Position numbers and translations under genes: made by a program. Under the pieces are notes generated by a model, which did no database searches, was not told the DNA's origin, and saw only the letters and a list, made by a program, of their open reading frames with translations. From the IMG/VR virus record IMGVR_UViG_3300046517_000907, positions 1-43,074 of that record: a stretch of DNA of 43,074 nucleotides; one strand, 5' to 3'. Positions 37,081 to 42,681 of this stretch are shown one piece after another. The DNA is from a virus. The stretch's first letter is position 1. Each line of letters opens with the position of its first letter.

Positions 37081-37870
37081 TGTCGTCAGCTCCTATCGGC
37101 GGGAGGCCCGCCGCGAACGATTGCACATTCTGCCACCACGCCTCGAGCTCGGCGGCGCTCCACTCGATCTCGCACCGGAAGGGCCGCGCGCGGTCGCCCC
37201 GATACGAGCCATTCAGGAACAGCGCGGCGACGCGCACGAGCGGCGGCGCCGCCTGCTCGGCGACGGTGAAGTCGAATTCCTCGATACCCGGGTACTCGAT
37301 GAAGACGTCTTCACGGACAATCCCGATAAAGCGATGACCGACGTCACCGTGACAGGTGACGGTATAGCGGGCCGCCCACAGCATCGCGGCATAGGTCTTC
37401 GCCTGCAAGATCCAATAGGCAAACGTCGGCTCGTCGACGATGCGCTCGCCATCCTTGGCCTCGGGCGTCCGCTTCGGATCCTTCACTTCGAGCTTGCGGA
37501 AGGAGTACCACGTCGCTTTGCACTCGTCGATGATGAGCCGGCGCGTACTCCGGGACCACGACAGCCGATCGGGCGTGCCGAAGATGCCGCCGGCGGTGAT
37601 CTCGATCTGCGTCCCGAGCAGCTCCTCGCCCAGCGTCGCGGCCGGATTCTTCGCGAGCGCCGCGCTCAACAAGTCTTCCCAGATATAGCCGGGCTCGTAT
37701 TGCGGCTCGTTCTCGCCGCCTTTGCCCCAGTCGCCGTATTTGCGGTGGCGAATGGCTTGGAGCATCCCAAGTACGAGACGTGACACGTGGTGGCCCTTGG
37801 AGCGCGGCGCGGATTCGCGCCGGCCAAGCCAGCTCTCAACATCGGCGGGGAGAATGCGGACGGTTGCCAT
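37052..37870 (-). CDS. PD-(D/E)XK nuclease (RecB/Cas4-like exonuclease candidate)
   Basis: 272 residues from ATG 37870. The catalytic pattern is visible: E65 in the first helix (YIWEDLLSAAL), GTPD with D101, E116-C-K118 (IIDECKA) and the supporting Q156 in a helix (YWILQAKTYAAML). These are motifs I, II, III and the QxxxY-type element of RecB-like/Cas4-like nucleases. Phage members process DNA ends for recombination or degrade host DNA. It lies near a second (VRR-type) nuclease and a replication protein. Confidence 0.75.
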   Translation of the reverse strand: MATVRILPADVESWLGRRESAPRSKGHHVSRLVLGMLQAIRHRKYGDWGKGGENEPQYEPGYIWEDLLSAALAKNPAATLGEELLGTQIEITAGGIFGTPDRLSWSRSTRRLIIDECKATWYSFRKLEVKDPKRTPEAKDGERIVDEPTFAYWILQAKTYAAMLWAARYTVTCHGDVGHRFIGIVREDVFIEYPGIEEFDFTVAEQAAPPLVRVAALFLNGSYRGDRARPFRCEIEWSAAELEAWWQNVQSFAAGLPPIGADDNGQGKPTDV

Positions 37871-37871
37871 G

Positions 37872-38204
37872 TCAATGCTTCGTGAACGGTGGGACGGCGA
37901 GAATCGGGGACTCGGCGCCGTGCTCGTCGACGTGCGTCGCCTGAAAGCCTTCCCGGCGCGCCTTCTCGATGAGACTCCGCTTCAGGGCATCGGCGTCGTC
38001 CACGAACGAGATGATGACGTCGTCGATCTTGCCCATGCCGCTCGCTTCGATCGGGTAGGACTCGAGCGGGATGACGATCTTCGAGCCCTCACCGAGCAGG
38101 CGGAGCACGTCGCGCGTGCCGAGCACGAGGTATACCGCCGTTCGCTTGCTCTCGGCGTCCTGCACGAGCAGCTCGACACCCTCCCGGAGATTCTTTGCGG
38201 CCAT
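37872..38204 (-). CDS. Hypothetical protein
   Basis: 110 residues from ATG 38204, ending one base before the nuclease start. Mixed alpha/beta (GVELLVQDAESKRTAVYLVLGTRDVLRLLGEGSKIVIPLESYPIEASGMGKIDDVIISFVDDADALKRSLIEKARREGF) with a terminal HVDEHGAE. No family is recognised. Tight spacing suggests it is made in step with the nuclease. Confidence 0.55.
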   Translation of the reverse strand: MAAKNLREGVELLVQDAESKRTAVYLVLGTRDVLRLLGEGSKIVIPLESYPIEASGMGKIDDVIISFVDDADALKRSLIEKARREGFQATHVDEHGAESPILAVPPFTKH

Positions 38205-38491
38205 CAGCGTTTGCCCTTCTTCGGCCCCACACGGCGGAGCGTGCCTTGCTTGTTGATCACTTCGTAGCGCGTCCCGTCGCGCGCGGGAATGGTCGCTCGC
38301 GCCGGGCCGGGCACCGAGCCCGGCGGCCCGCCGCCCCAGACCACGCGGCCGCAGTCACACGGCGTGCCGACGTCCGGGGTCCAGTAGCGCGAATTGTTGC
38401 CCACGTCCCACACATGGCCGAGGGGCCCGCACGCTTGCCGGTTCTTCAGCTCCTTCGCGGCCTTGGCGATCGGATCCTGCTCGTCAGCCAT
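38204..38491 (-). CDS. Small Cys/His zinc-binding-like protein
   Basis: 95 residues from ATG 38491. Its SD AAGGAGGC lies inside the end of the upstream gene. C21-G-P-L-G-H26 and C45-D-C47 could form a Cys3His zinc site, as in phage proteins with 'C..GH.W......CDCG'. The C-terminal half is Pro/Gly/Arg-rich with a basic end (RRVGPKKGKR). Possibly nucleic-acid binding. Confidence 0.55.
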   Translation of the reverse strand: MADEQDPIAKAAKELKNRQACGPLGHVWDVGNNSRYWTPDVGTPCDCGRVVWGGGPPGSVPGPARATIPARDGTRYEVINKQGTLRRVGPKKGKR

Positions 38492-38711
38492 GCGCTTTGG
38501 CCTCCTTGTCGAGCCACTCCTGAATCGTCTTCCGCATCCCGGCCCGCTCCGCCGAGCTGATGTAGAAAATGCTGCCGCCGTCGCCGTAGCTGAAGAGGAA
38601 CAGCGTGAACCCCCAGCCCTCCGGACAGTGTTCGTCGATCTCGGTCGCCAGCGTCTTCAGCGCCCGCTCAATCTCGGGATTCTCGACTTGGTAGCGTTCG
38701 TCGTTAGCCAC
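38484..38711 (-). CDS. Small hypothetical protein
   Basis: 75 residues from GTG 38711. Compact alpha/beta (NPEIERALKTLATEIDEHCPEGWGFTLFLFSYGDGGSIFYISSAERAGMRKTIQEWLDKEA); the 'GWGFTLFLF.YG..GS..YISSA.R..M' pattern is a recurring phage hypothetical family. The preceding GCGAAGGAGGCCGACC contains the SD and is identical to that before the gene starting at 38889. It overlaps both neighbours by 8 nt. Confidence 0.6.
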   Translation of the reverse strand: MANDERYQVENPEIERALKTLATEIDEHCPEGWGFTLFLFSYGDGGSIFYISSAERAGMRKTIQEWLDKEAKAHG

Positions 38712-38889
38712 GGTCGGCCTCCTTCGCGCTCAACTGGCCGTCCTTGAAGCCGCGCGCGTAAGCGGCGTCCCGCTCGTGGGTCAGTTCCTCGATGCGCGCT
38801 TTGTAGACGGCGATGGCACCCCCGAGTTGGCCGAGGTCGCCCATTAGCTTCGCCAACTGCTCCACTTCTCGCGCTTCATTTCGGGTCAC
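38704..38889 (-). CDS. Small coiled-coil protein
   Basis: 61 residues from GTG 38889. A single long helix with heptad-like register (EVEQLAKLMGDLGQLGGAIAVYKARIEELTHERDAAYARGFKDGQLSAKEAD). It ends SAKEADRG, where KEA is dictated by the AAGGAGGC SD of the next gene. Overlaps are 14 nt upstream and 8 nt downstream. Short coiled coils of this kind in phages often have structural or regulatory roles. Confidence 0.55.
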   Translation of the reverse strand: MTRNEAREVEQLAKLMGDLGQLGGAIAVYKARIEELTHERDAAYARGFKDGQLSAKEADRG

Positions 38890-39244
38890 GGTCGGCCTCC
38901 TTCGCGGCGGGCGGCGCGGGAAGCAGGGCGTTGAGAATCACCGTGCGCCAATCCGGTCGCATGACCCATGTTCCGGCGCACCAGTCGGTCAGGTCGCCCC
39001 AGTCCACCGCCGACAACAGCCGCTCAATACGGTCGCGTCTATCCTCCAGCCGCCACCCCGCCAGCGTCTCGGCGTCTCGGGCGGCTTGGCGGAGCATTTC
39101 ATTCGTGCGCACCGAATGGTGGAATGTTTCGCGGTTCGGGGGATCGTCAAACCCCTTGTCGATGTTGTCCCGCAGTTCCTCCGCCGAGTAGCGCGGCGCG
39201 ACTAGGGCCGTCTGTGCCTCCGCCGCCGAGAGCTTCTCAGGCAT
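38876..39244 (-). CDS. Helical hypothetical protein
   Basis: 122 residues from ATG 39244, overlapping the DUF1376 gene by 8 nt. It includes RYSAEELRDNIDKGFDDPPNRETFHHSVRTNEMLRQAARDAETLAGWRLEDRRDRIERLLSAVDWGDLTDW and the tail APPAAKEADRDPK, in which the KEAD segment coincides with the next gene's SD. No family is recognised. Its position next to the replication gene suggests, but does not show, a replication-accessory role. Confidence 0.55.
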   Translation of the reverse strand: MPEKLSAAEAQTALVAPRYSAEELRDNIDKGFDDPPNRETFHHSVRTNEMLRQAARDAETLAGWRLEDRRDRIERLLSAVDWGDLTDWCAGTWVMRPDWRTVILNALLPAPPAAKEADRDPK

Positions 39245-40283
39245 GGCGCACCCCTCCGATCGGCGAGCCCTTGATCGCGATGTGGGAAAACCCGTGATTA
39301 GCCGGCTTGGTGTCGAAGACGTGCGGGAGCGACCGGATCCACTCGTCGCGGTACATCAGGGCCGACACCTGTCCGCGCCACACGGCAAACCGGGGCGACG
39401 GCCACAACCCCTCGACCGTCTTCCAGACGCGGGAATTGAATTCGTCCCGGGTGACAAACCCGTCGCCCGGCTGAATCGCCATCCGGGCCACACGTAGAGC
39501 GGCGTCGGAAGGGGCCTCGCTTGCCCGCTGGCGCGCCGCCGCGCCTAAAGCCGACTCGAGCGCCGGCAAGCCGGCGTACGGCACGTTGTAGGCCACGGCC
39601 GCCCGTTTGAGCTCTTCGATGGCCTCGCTCACCGCCAGCTCCTTCCCGTCCGGCCGTCTCGCATTGTCGTCGATGACGTTGAGGGCGAGCTTCACGAGGA
39701 AGGCGTCGCCTACCTGCTCGGCGAGACTCCCGGGGTGCCACGCGAGCGCACTTCCGCCGCCATCAGCCCGCTCTTGCTCTTTCTTAAGATCTTGATCTTG
39801 ATCTGAAGAAGAAGAAGAAAGGGCAGCGATCGGGCGCACTTCGGGCGACGCGGCGGGCGCTGGCTCGGGCGGTAGTTCGGGAAAGGCCGGCGGCTGCCCG
39901 GCGGCTGCCCACGGGCTCGCCGGAAGCGCGAGCATCGAAGCGGCGACATTTCGCGCGCGCGCCTGTCCGCCGAGGATGGCTTTCTCGTGCTGGGACTTGT
40001 AGAACGCGCTCGCCGTCGACCGCTTCTCTTCGAGCGGCTCGTGACGCCAACCGTCTGTACCGATTGACCATAGCGGCGCGATGCCGCCCCAGATGACTTT
40101 GAACGCGCGCGCGCCCTCGACCTTGCACACTTGCCGGCGCTGGCTGTCGTTCAACGGGAGCGGGCCCTCGGTCCAGCTCCACAGGATCGCCCTCCAATGG
40201 GCGGCGAATTGGTCCGGCGTGAGATGCGCGGTACGTTGGTATTCGTCGCGGGCGTACACCGAAAACGCGGGAGCGATCATCCC
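39237..40283 (-). CDS. DUF1376-type phage replication protein
   Basis: 348 residues from ATG 40283; a TTG at 40349 would add 22 residues but overlap the iteron array. The N-terminus (FSVYARDEYQRTAHLTPDQFAAHWRAILWSWTEGPLPLNDSQRR ... GWRHEPLEEKRSTASAFYKSQHEKAILGG) follows the DUF1376 pattern (Y..D....T.HLT...GA...L....W..G.LP.D), found at the front of phage replication initiators. A linker (~125-185) is rich in Pro/Ser/Asp/Gln/Glu and partly encoded by an AT-rich tract (39779-39822). The C-terminal ~170 residues form a separate helical domain. With the DnaA-box-like repeats just upstream, it is the best candidate initiator or helicase loader. Confidence 0.7.
   Translation of the reverse strand, partial: GMIAPAFSVYARDEYQRTAHLTPDQFAAHWRAILWSWTEGPLPLNDSQRRQVCKVEGARAFKVIWGGIAPLWSIGTDGWRHEPLEEKRSTASAFYKSQHEKAILGGQARARNVAASMLALPASPWAAAGQPPAFPELPPEPAPAASPEVRPIAALSSSSSDQDQDLKKEQERADGGGSALAWHPGSLAEQVGDAFLVKLALNVIDDNARRPDGKELAVSEAIEELKRAAVAYNVPYAGLPALESALGAAARQRASEAPSDAALRVARMAIQPGDGFVTRDEFNSRVWKTVEGLWPSPRFAVWRGQVSALMYRDEWIRSLPHVFDTKPANHGFSHIAIKGSPIGGVRHA
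39779..39822 (-). other. AT-rich tract in the replication gene (DNA-unwinding candidate)
   Basis: These 44 bp are about one-third G+C in a two-thirds G+C genome, with a GATCTT direct repeat and a GAA run. On the coding strand they specify Ser5-Asp-Gln-Asp-Gln-Asp-Leu-Lys-Lys using TCT, TCA, GAT, CAA, CTT and AAA codons, against the strong G/C-ending preference elsewhere. Selection for local duplex instability rather than for protein is inferred. Confidence 0.5.
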
Positions 40284-40309
40284 TGCTGGCAAAGCATCCT
40301 CCGACGGTC

Positions 40310-40362
40310 GTTTCAACAATTCGTCCACAAGTTTTCCACAGCCTTTCAACAGCTTTTCAACG
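40310..40362. repeat. Five DnaA-box-like 9-mers at exact 11-bp spacing (origin candidate)
   Basis: Plus-strand units are GTTTCAACA (40310), TCGTCCACA (40321), TTTTCCACA (40332), CTTTCAACA (40343) and TTTTCAACG (40354), each separated by 2 nt. TTTTCCACA fits the DnaA box TTWTNCACA; the others are degenerate. Period 11 is not a codon multiple and is near one helical turn. The array spans the end of the VRR-NUC gene and the start of the DUF1376 gene, an AT-rich island in the genome. Confidence 0.75.
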
Positions 40363-40800
40363 TGGCTGCCGGTAGTGCGGAAACGAGTCGGCGCGGACCC
40401 ATCCGCCGTCGACGAGCTCCCGGATGATGTCGTCGAGCGTCCCGGTCCAGTGGCGGAGGCCGGAGCTCACGCAGAGTAGGCGAAAGCCTTCCTGCTCGGT
40501 CCCGGGGCGGATCCGCTCGCCCTTGCGCTTCACTTCGATCCAGACGGGCACCGGGCCGACGGTCTGCGTGATCCCGTATGAGCGCGCGGCTTGGGAGATC
40601 GGGCGCGCTGGCAGGAAGGCGAACACGTCCGGGATGCCCTCGGTCTGCATCGTCCCTTGGTGGTCGCCCTTCCGGCGCTTCGTCCCGATGTGGTACACCT
40701 TGCCGCCGATCTTCGTGAGGAGCTGCTCGATGTCGGCCTGCTCAAACTTCTCGAGCCGGGCGAACTTCGCGAGCCGCTTACGCGGGCGGGGCGTCGGCAC
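40357..40800 (-). CDS. VRR-NUC domain nuclease
   Basis: 147 residues from GTG 40800, preceded by CAGGAGCCGGCCA. The longer frame overlaps the upstream gene and is not protein-like. VRR-NUC signature: helix EQADIEQLLTKIGGKVYHIG, GIPD (55-58, D58), IEVK with E89/K91, then a TEQEGFRLLCVSSG helix-loop carrying Q103. VRR-NUC is a PD-(D/E)XK subfamily of phage and FAN1-type nucleases, often Holliday-junction or flap-acting. It ends within the iteron array and precedes the replication protein, so a role in replication-coupled DNA processing is likely. Confidence 0.8.
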   Translation of the reverse strand: MPTPRPRKRLAKFARLEKFEQADIEQLLTKIGGKVYHIGTKRRKGDHQGTMQTEGIPDVFAFLPARPISQAARSYGITQTVGPVPVWIEVKRKGERIRPGTEQEGFRLLCVSSGLRHWTGTLDDIIRELVDGGWVRADSFPHYRQPR

Positions 40801-41065
40801 TGGCCGGCTCCTGCTCACTCGCCGGGGCGCCGGCCTTGCGCTGGGCGACCTCGGCCGCCATGTCCGCGTCGCGCCGGTCGAGATACTCCCGGAGCTCGGC
40901 GACCGTGAGGCTCTGCGCGTCGCGCGCCGGCGCGCCGATGTGGAGGATCCGGAGCGTCGCCTCAGTCGGCACGCTCGACGCGATCGAGATCTCCAACGGA
41001 TCCCGGAGATGCTCGTAGGTGTGGAGACTGACGTTGTCGCGGCCAATGAAAATCGTGTGGTGCAC
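40778..41065 (-). CDS. Hypothetical protein
   Basis: 95 residues from GTG 41065 (SD GGAGCC), overlapping the nuclease gene by 23 nt. The beginning is beta-rich (HHTIFIGRDNVSLHTYEHLRDPLEISIASSVPTEATLRILHIG), followed by an acidic/Ala-rich helical tail (TVAELREYLDRRDADMAAEVAQRKAG). No family is recognised. Confidence 0.55.
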   Translation of the reverse strand: MHHTIFIGRDNVSLHTYEHLRDPLEISIASSVPTEATLRILHIGAPARDAQSLTVAELREYLDRRDADMAAEVAQRKAGAPASEQEPASADAPPA

Positions 41066-41076
41066 GGTTTAGGCTC

Positions 41077-41346
41077 CTAGTCGGTGATGAGTAGTTTCGC
41101 GCCGTGCTTCTCGACGCGCTCGTTGAAGTCGGGTTGATAGTGCTCGGCGATCGCGTCGCGGCCGGTGCCGACGATCGTCTCGGTGCCGCAGCCCGGGCAC
41201 TTCCACAAGTCGCCTGCCCATAGCTTGTACGGCTGCCACGCGACGTCGCCGGCCGGAGTGTCGCCGCTCGGCATTCCCTCGACGAACGACACGCCAGTCG
41301 TTTCGATCCGGAAAAACCGCCGGCACGGGACGCAGATTGGTTTCAC
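41077..41346 (-). CDS. Zinc-ribbon protein
   Basis: 89 residues from GTG 41346 (GTGA overlap with the upstream stop). Two CxxC pairs, C5/C8 (CVPC) and C50/C53 (CPGC), are separated by a beta-rich segment, and the second is followed by GTETIVG, the standard zinc-ribbon knuckle. The tail ends AKLLITD. Similar phage proteins ('KP.CV.C..F.R......V.E..P.......Y.LW.GDLW.CP.CG') are widespread hypotheticals; function unknown. Confidence 0.65.
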   Translation of the reverse strand: MKPICVPCRRFFRIETTGVSFVEGMPSGDTPAGDVAWQPYKLWAGDLWKCPGCGTETIVGTGRDAIAEHYQPDFNERVEKHGAKLLITD

Positions 41347-41555
41347 ACGAACCGGCCTTCCGCGACGCGGGCGCGGAACCGATCGAAGGCCCGGCGCGCC
41401 TGCCGCGCACGCGTGTAGGTGGCGCCCGAGCTCGCCATCAGATGATCGGTGATGTAGAACTTCCAGCCGTACCGCGTCGGGCGCCGGCCGTCGGTTGGAA
41501 CGACGAGCACGCGGCCGCGCGTCTTCGTCTCGGGGCCCTTACGCTTTGCGCTCAT
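41343..41555 (-). CDS. Small basic hypothetical protein
   Basis: 70 residues from ATG 41555; the longer upstream frame overlaps the next gene and is not protein-like. Lys/Arg-rich with aromatic strands (GRVLVVPTDGRRPTRYGWKFYITDHLMASSGATYTRARQARRAFDRFRARV). A nucleic-acid-binding role is plausible from charge alone. It overlaps both neighbours. Confidence 0.55.
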   Translation of the reverse strand: MSAKRKGPETKTRGRVLVVPTDGRRPTRYGWKFYITDHLMASSGATYTRARQARRAFDRFRARVAEGRFV

Positions 41556-41745
41556 TCTGCTTCTCCTTCTCGCGCTTCTCGGCGAGATCGCCGAGCTCGC
41601 TGTACTTCTGCCAGTAGTCCGGGAACGCGGCTTTGAGTCGCGCGGCGTTCTCCGCGTCCGCAAACATGAAACAGCCGGCGAGCGACCTAATGAAACTGCC
41701 GCCGTAGACTCGCATTGCCTGCACCGTGCGCTCGTCATCCGTCAT
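41539..41745 (-). CDS. Small hypothetical protein
   Basis: 68 residues from ATG 41745 (SD GGGAGAGCCT), overlapping the upstream stop as ATGA. MTDDERTVQAMRVYGGSFIRSLAGCFMFADAENAARLKAAFPDYWQKYSEL resembles a recurring phage family with 'A..YGGSFV..LA......AD..N...L...FP..W..Y'. The tail is highly charged (KREKEKQNERK). Function unknown. Confidence 0.6.
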   Translation of the reverse strand: MTDDERTVQAMRVYGGSFIRSLAGCFMFADAENAARLKAAFPDYWQKYSELGDLAEKREKEKQNERKA

Positions 41746-42227
41746 AGGCTCTCCCGGTTGTAGGCGCCGCAGCCTTCCCACTTCTTGCGCCAGTCCGTAC
41801 TTTCCGAGCTGCTATTCCCGTAGAGCTGGCATTTCAGGTACGACCGCCGGCCCCCTGTTCCGCCGTGCACAAGGTACTTGCACGTCGCGCACGCGCCGCC
41901 CTCGGGCGCCGGGCCGTAGCGCCCGATCATGTAGAGCATCCGTTTCCGCGCGAGCCGACGTTGCTTGGCGCCGCGCTTCTCGCCGGCCGGCTTGATCTCG
42001 GGCCGCTCGCCCCACTCGGCGCCGGGGAGGAGCTGGCCCGGACCGCCGAGGAGGTTGCTCACCGCTTCGAGCTGCTCCGGCGTGACGCGAATCGAGGTAT
42101 ACCCGCCCGGCTCGGTCCGGATCTCGATGCTCTCGGTGCACGCTTCGAGCGGCGCTTTGCGGTGGAGCACGGCATACAGCGCGTCGACGGTCGCCGGTGA
42201 GAGCTTCGCGATGTCGACGATCGTCAC
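41742..42227 (-). CDS. Four-cysteine metal-binding-like hypothetical protein
   Basis: 161 residues from GTG 42227 (GTGA overlap). N-terminal helix ATVDALYAVLHRKAPLE, basic middle (KRGAKQRRLARKR). A C-terminal unit has C113, C116, C133 and C153 (CATCKYL ... YLKCQLYG ... TDWRKKWEGCGAY). The spacing CX2CX16CX19C with conserved-looking TDWR and CG.(Y/F) could bind zinc or an iron-sulfur cluster. The pattern appears in phage hypotheticals; no function is known. Confidence 0.6.
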   Translation of the reverse strand: MTIVDIAKLSPATVDALYAVLHRKAPLEACTESIEIRTEPGGYTSIRVTPEQLEAVSNLLGGPGQLLPGAEWGERPEIKPAGEKRGAKQRRLARKRMLYMIGRYGPAPEGGACATCKYLVHGGTGGRRSYLKCQLYGNSSSESTDWRKKWEGCGAYNRESL

Positions 42228-42424
42228 GGCTTGATCTTCTTGTCCCGGAGAAAGCCGAGAAAGGCGCGGAGCGTCTCGGGATCGAGCACGACCTGATTGG
42301 TCACGCTGATCCCGTCCGACGTCAGCAGGACGATGCTCCCGCCTTCGACTTCGAGGTACACATAGGCGCCGTCGCCGAGGTAGTGTGCGCCGAGCTTGTT
42401 GAGTCGTGCGCCGAGACTGCTCAC
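42224..42424 (-). CDS. Small beta-rich hypothetical protein
   Basis: 66 residues from GTG 42424, coupled at both ends by GTGA overlaps. Strands HYLGDGAYVYLEVEGGSIVLLTSDGISVTNQVVLDPETLRAFLGFL form a compact beta sheet with a terminal helix and a basic end (DKKIKP). This is a recurring small phage-protein shape ('YLGDGVYV..D...L.LT...G......I.L....L..L'). Function unknown. Confidence 0.6.
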   Translation of the reverse strand: MSSLGARLNKLGAHYLGDGAYVYLEVEGGSIVLLTSDGISVTNQVVLDPETLRAFLGFLRDKKIKP

Positions 42425-42651
42425 TTCGCCGCCTTCGCCTTGCGCCGCGCCCAGAACCGGCGCATCCCGTCGCTCATCGCCTTCCGCGCGGCCGGGCTGG
42501 CGACGCGCCGGCGCGTCTTGCCCGCCTTCACGTGCCAGTCGAGTTCAGGGAAGGCCGCCACGATGCTCGCGCGCTCGGCGTCGAGCTGCTTCAGTCGCTC
42601 GCGTGCGCCGAGGACGGCGAATGCTTCCACAAACGATTTGTCTGCTTTCAT
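42421..42651 (-). CDS. Small basic DNA-binding-like protein
   Basis: 76 residues from ATG 42651, under the hairpin leader at 42657-42675. Helix FVEAFAVLGARERLKQLDAERASIVAAFP is followed by a very basic end with SPAARKAMSDGMRRFWARRKAKAAK. The 'S.AAR...S..M...WA.RK' pattern resembles basic tails of phage nucleoid-like or NUMOD-type segments that contact DNA. It may modulate the early region. Confidence 0.6.
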   Translation of the reverse strand: MKADKSFVEAFAVLGARERLKQLDAERASIVAAFPELDWHVKAGKTRRRVASPAARKAMSDGMRRFWARRKAKAAK

Positions 42652-42656
42652 TGTCA

Positions 42657-42675
42657 GGGCCCCTCCGAGGCCCGT
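42657..42675 (-). promoter_or_regulatory. Hairpin leader carrying the SD (copy 2)
   Basis: Nineteen nt identical to 261-279: a GGGCC/GGCCC stem with the SD core GGAGG in the loop, ending 5 nt before ATG 42651. The two copies lie on the same strand near opposite ends of the window, linking the two leftward gene clusters. Confidence 0.55.
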
Positions 42676-42681
42676 TCCGGT

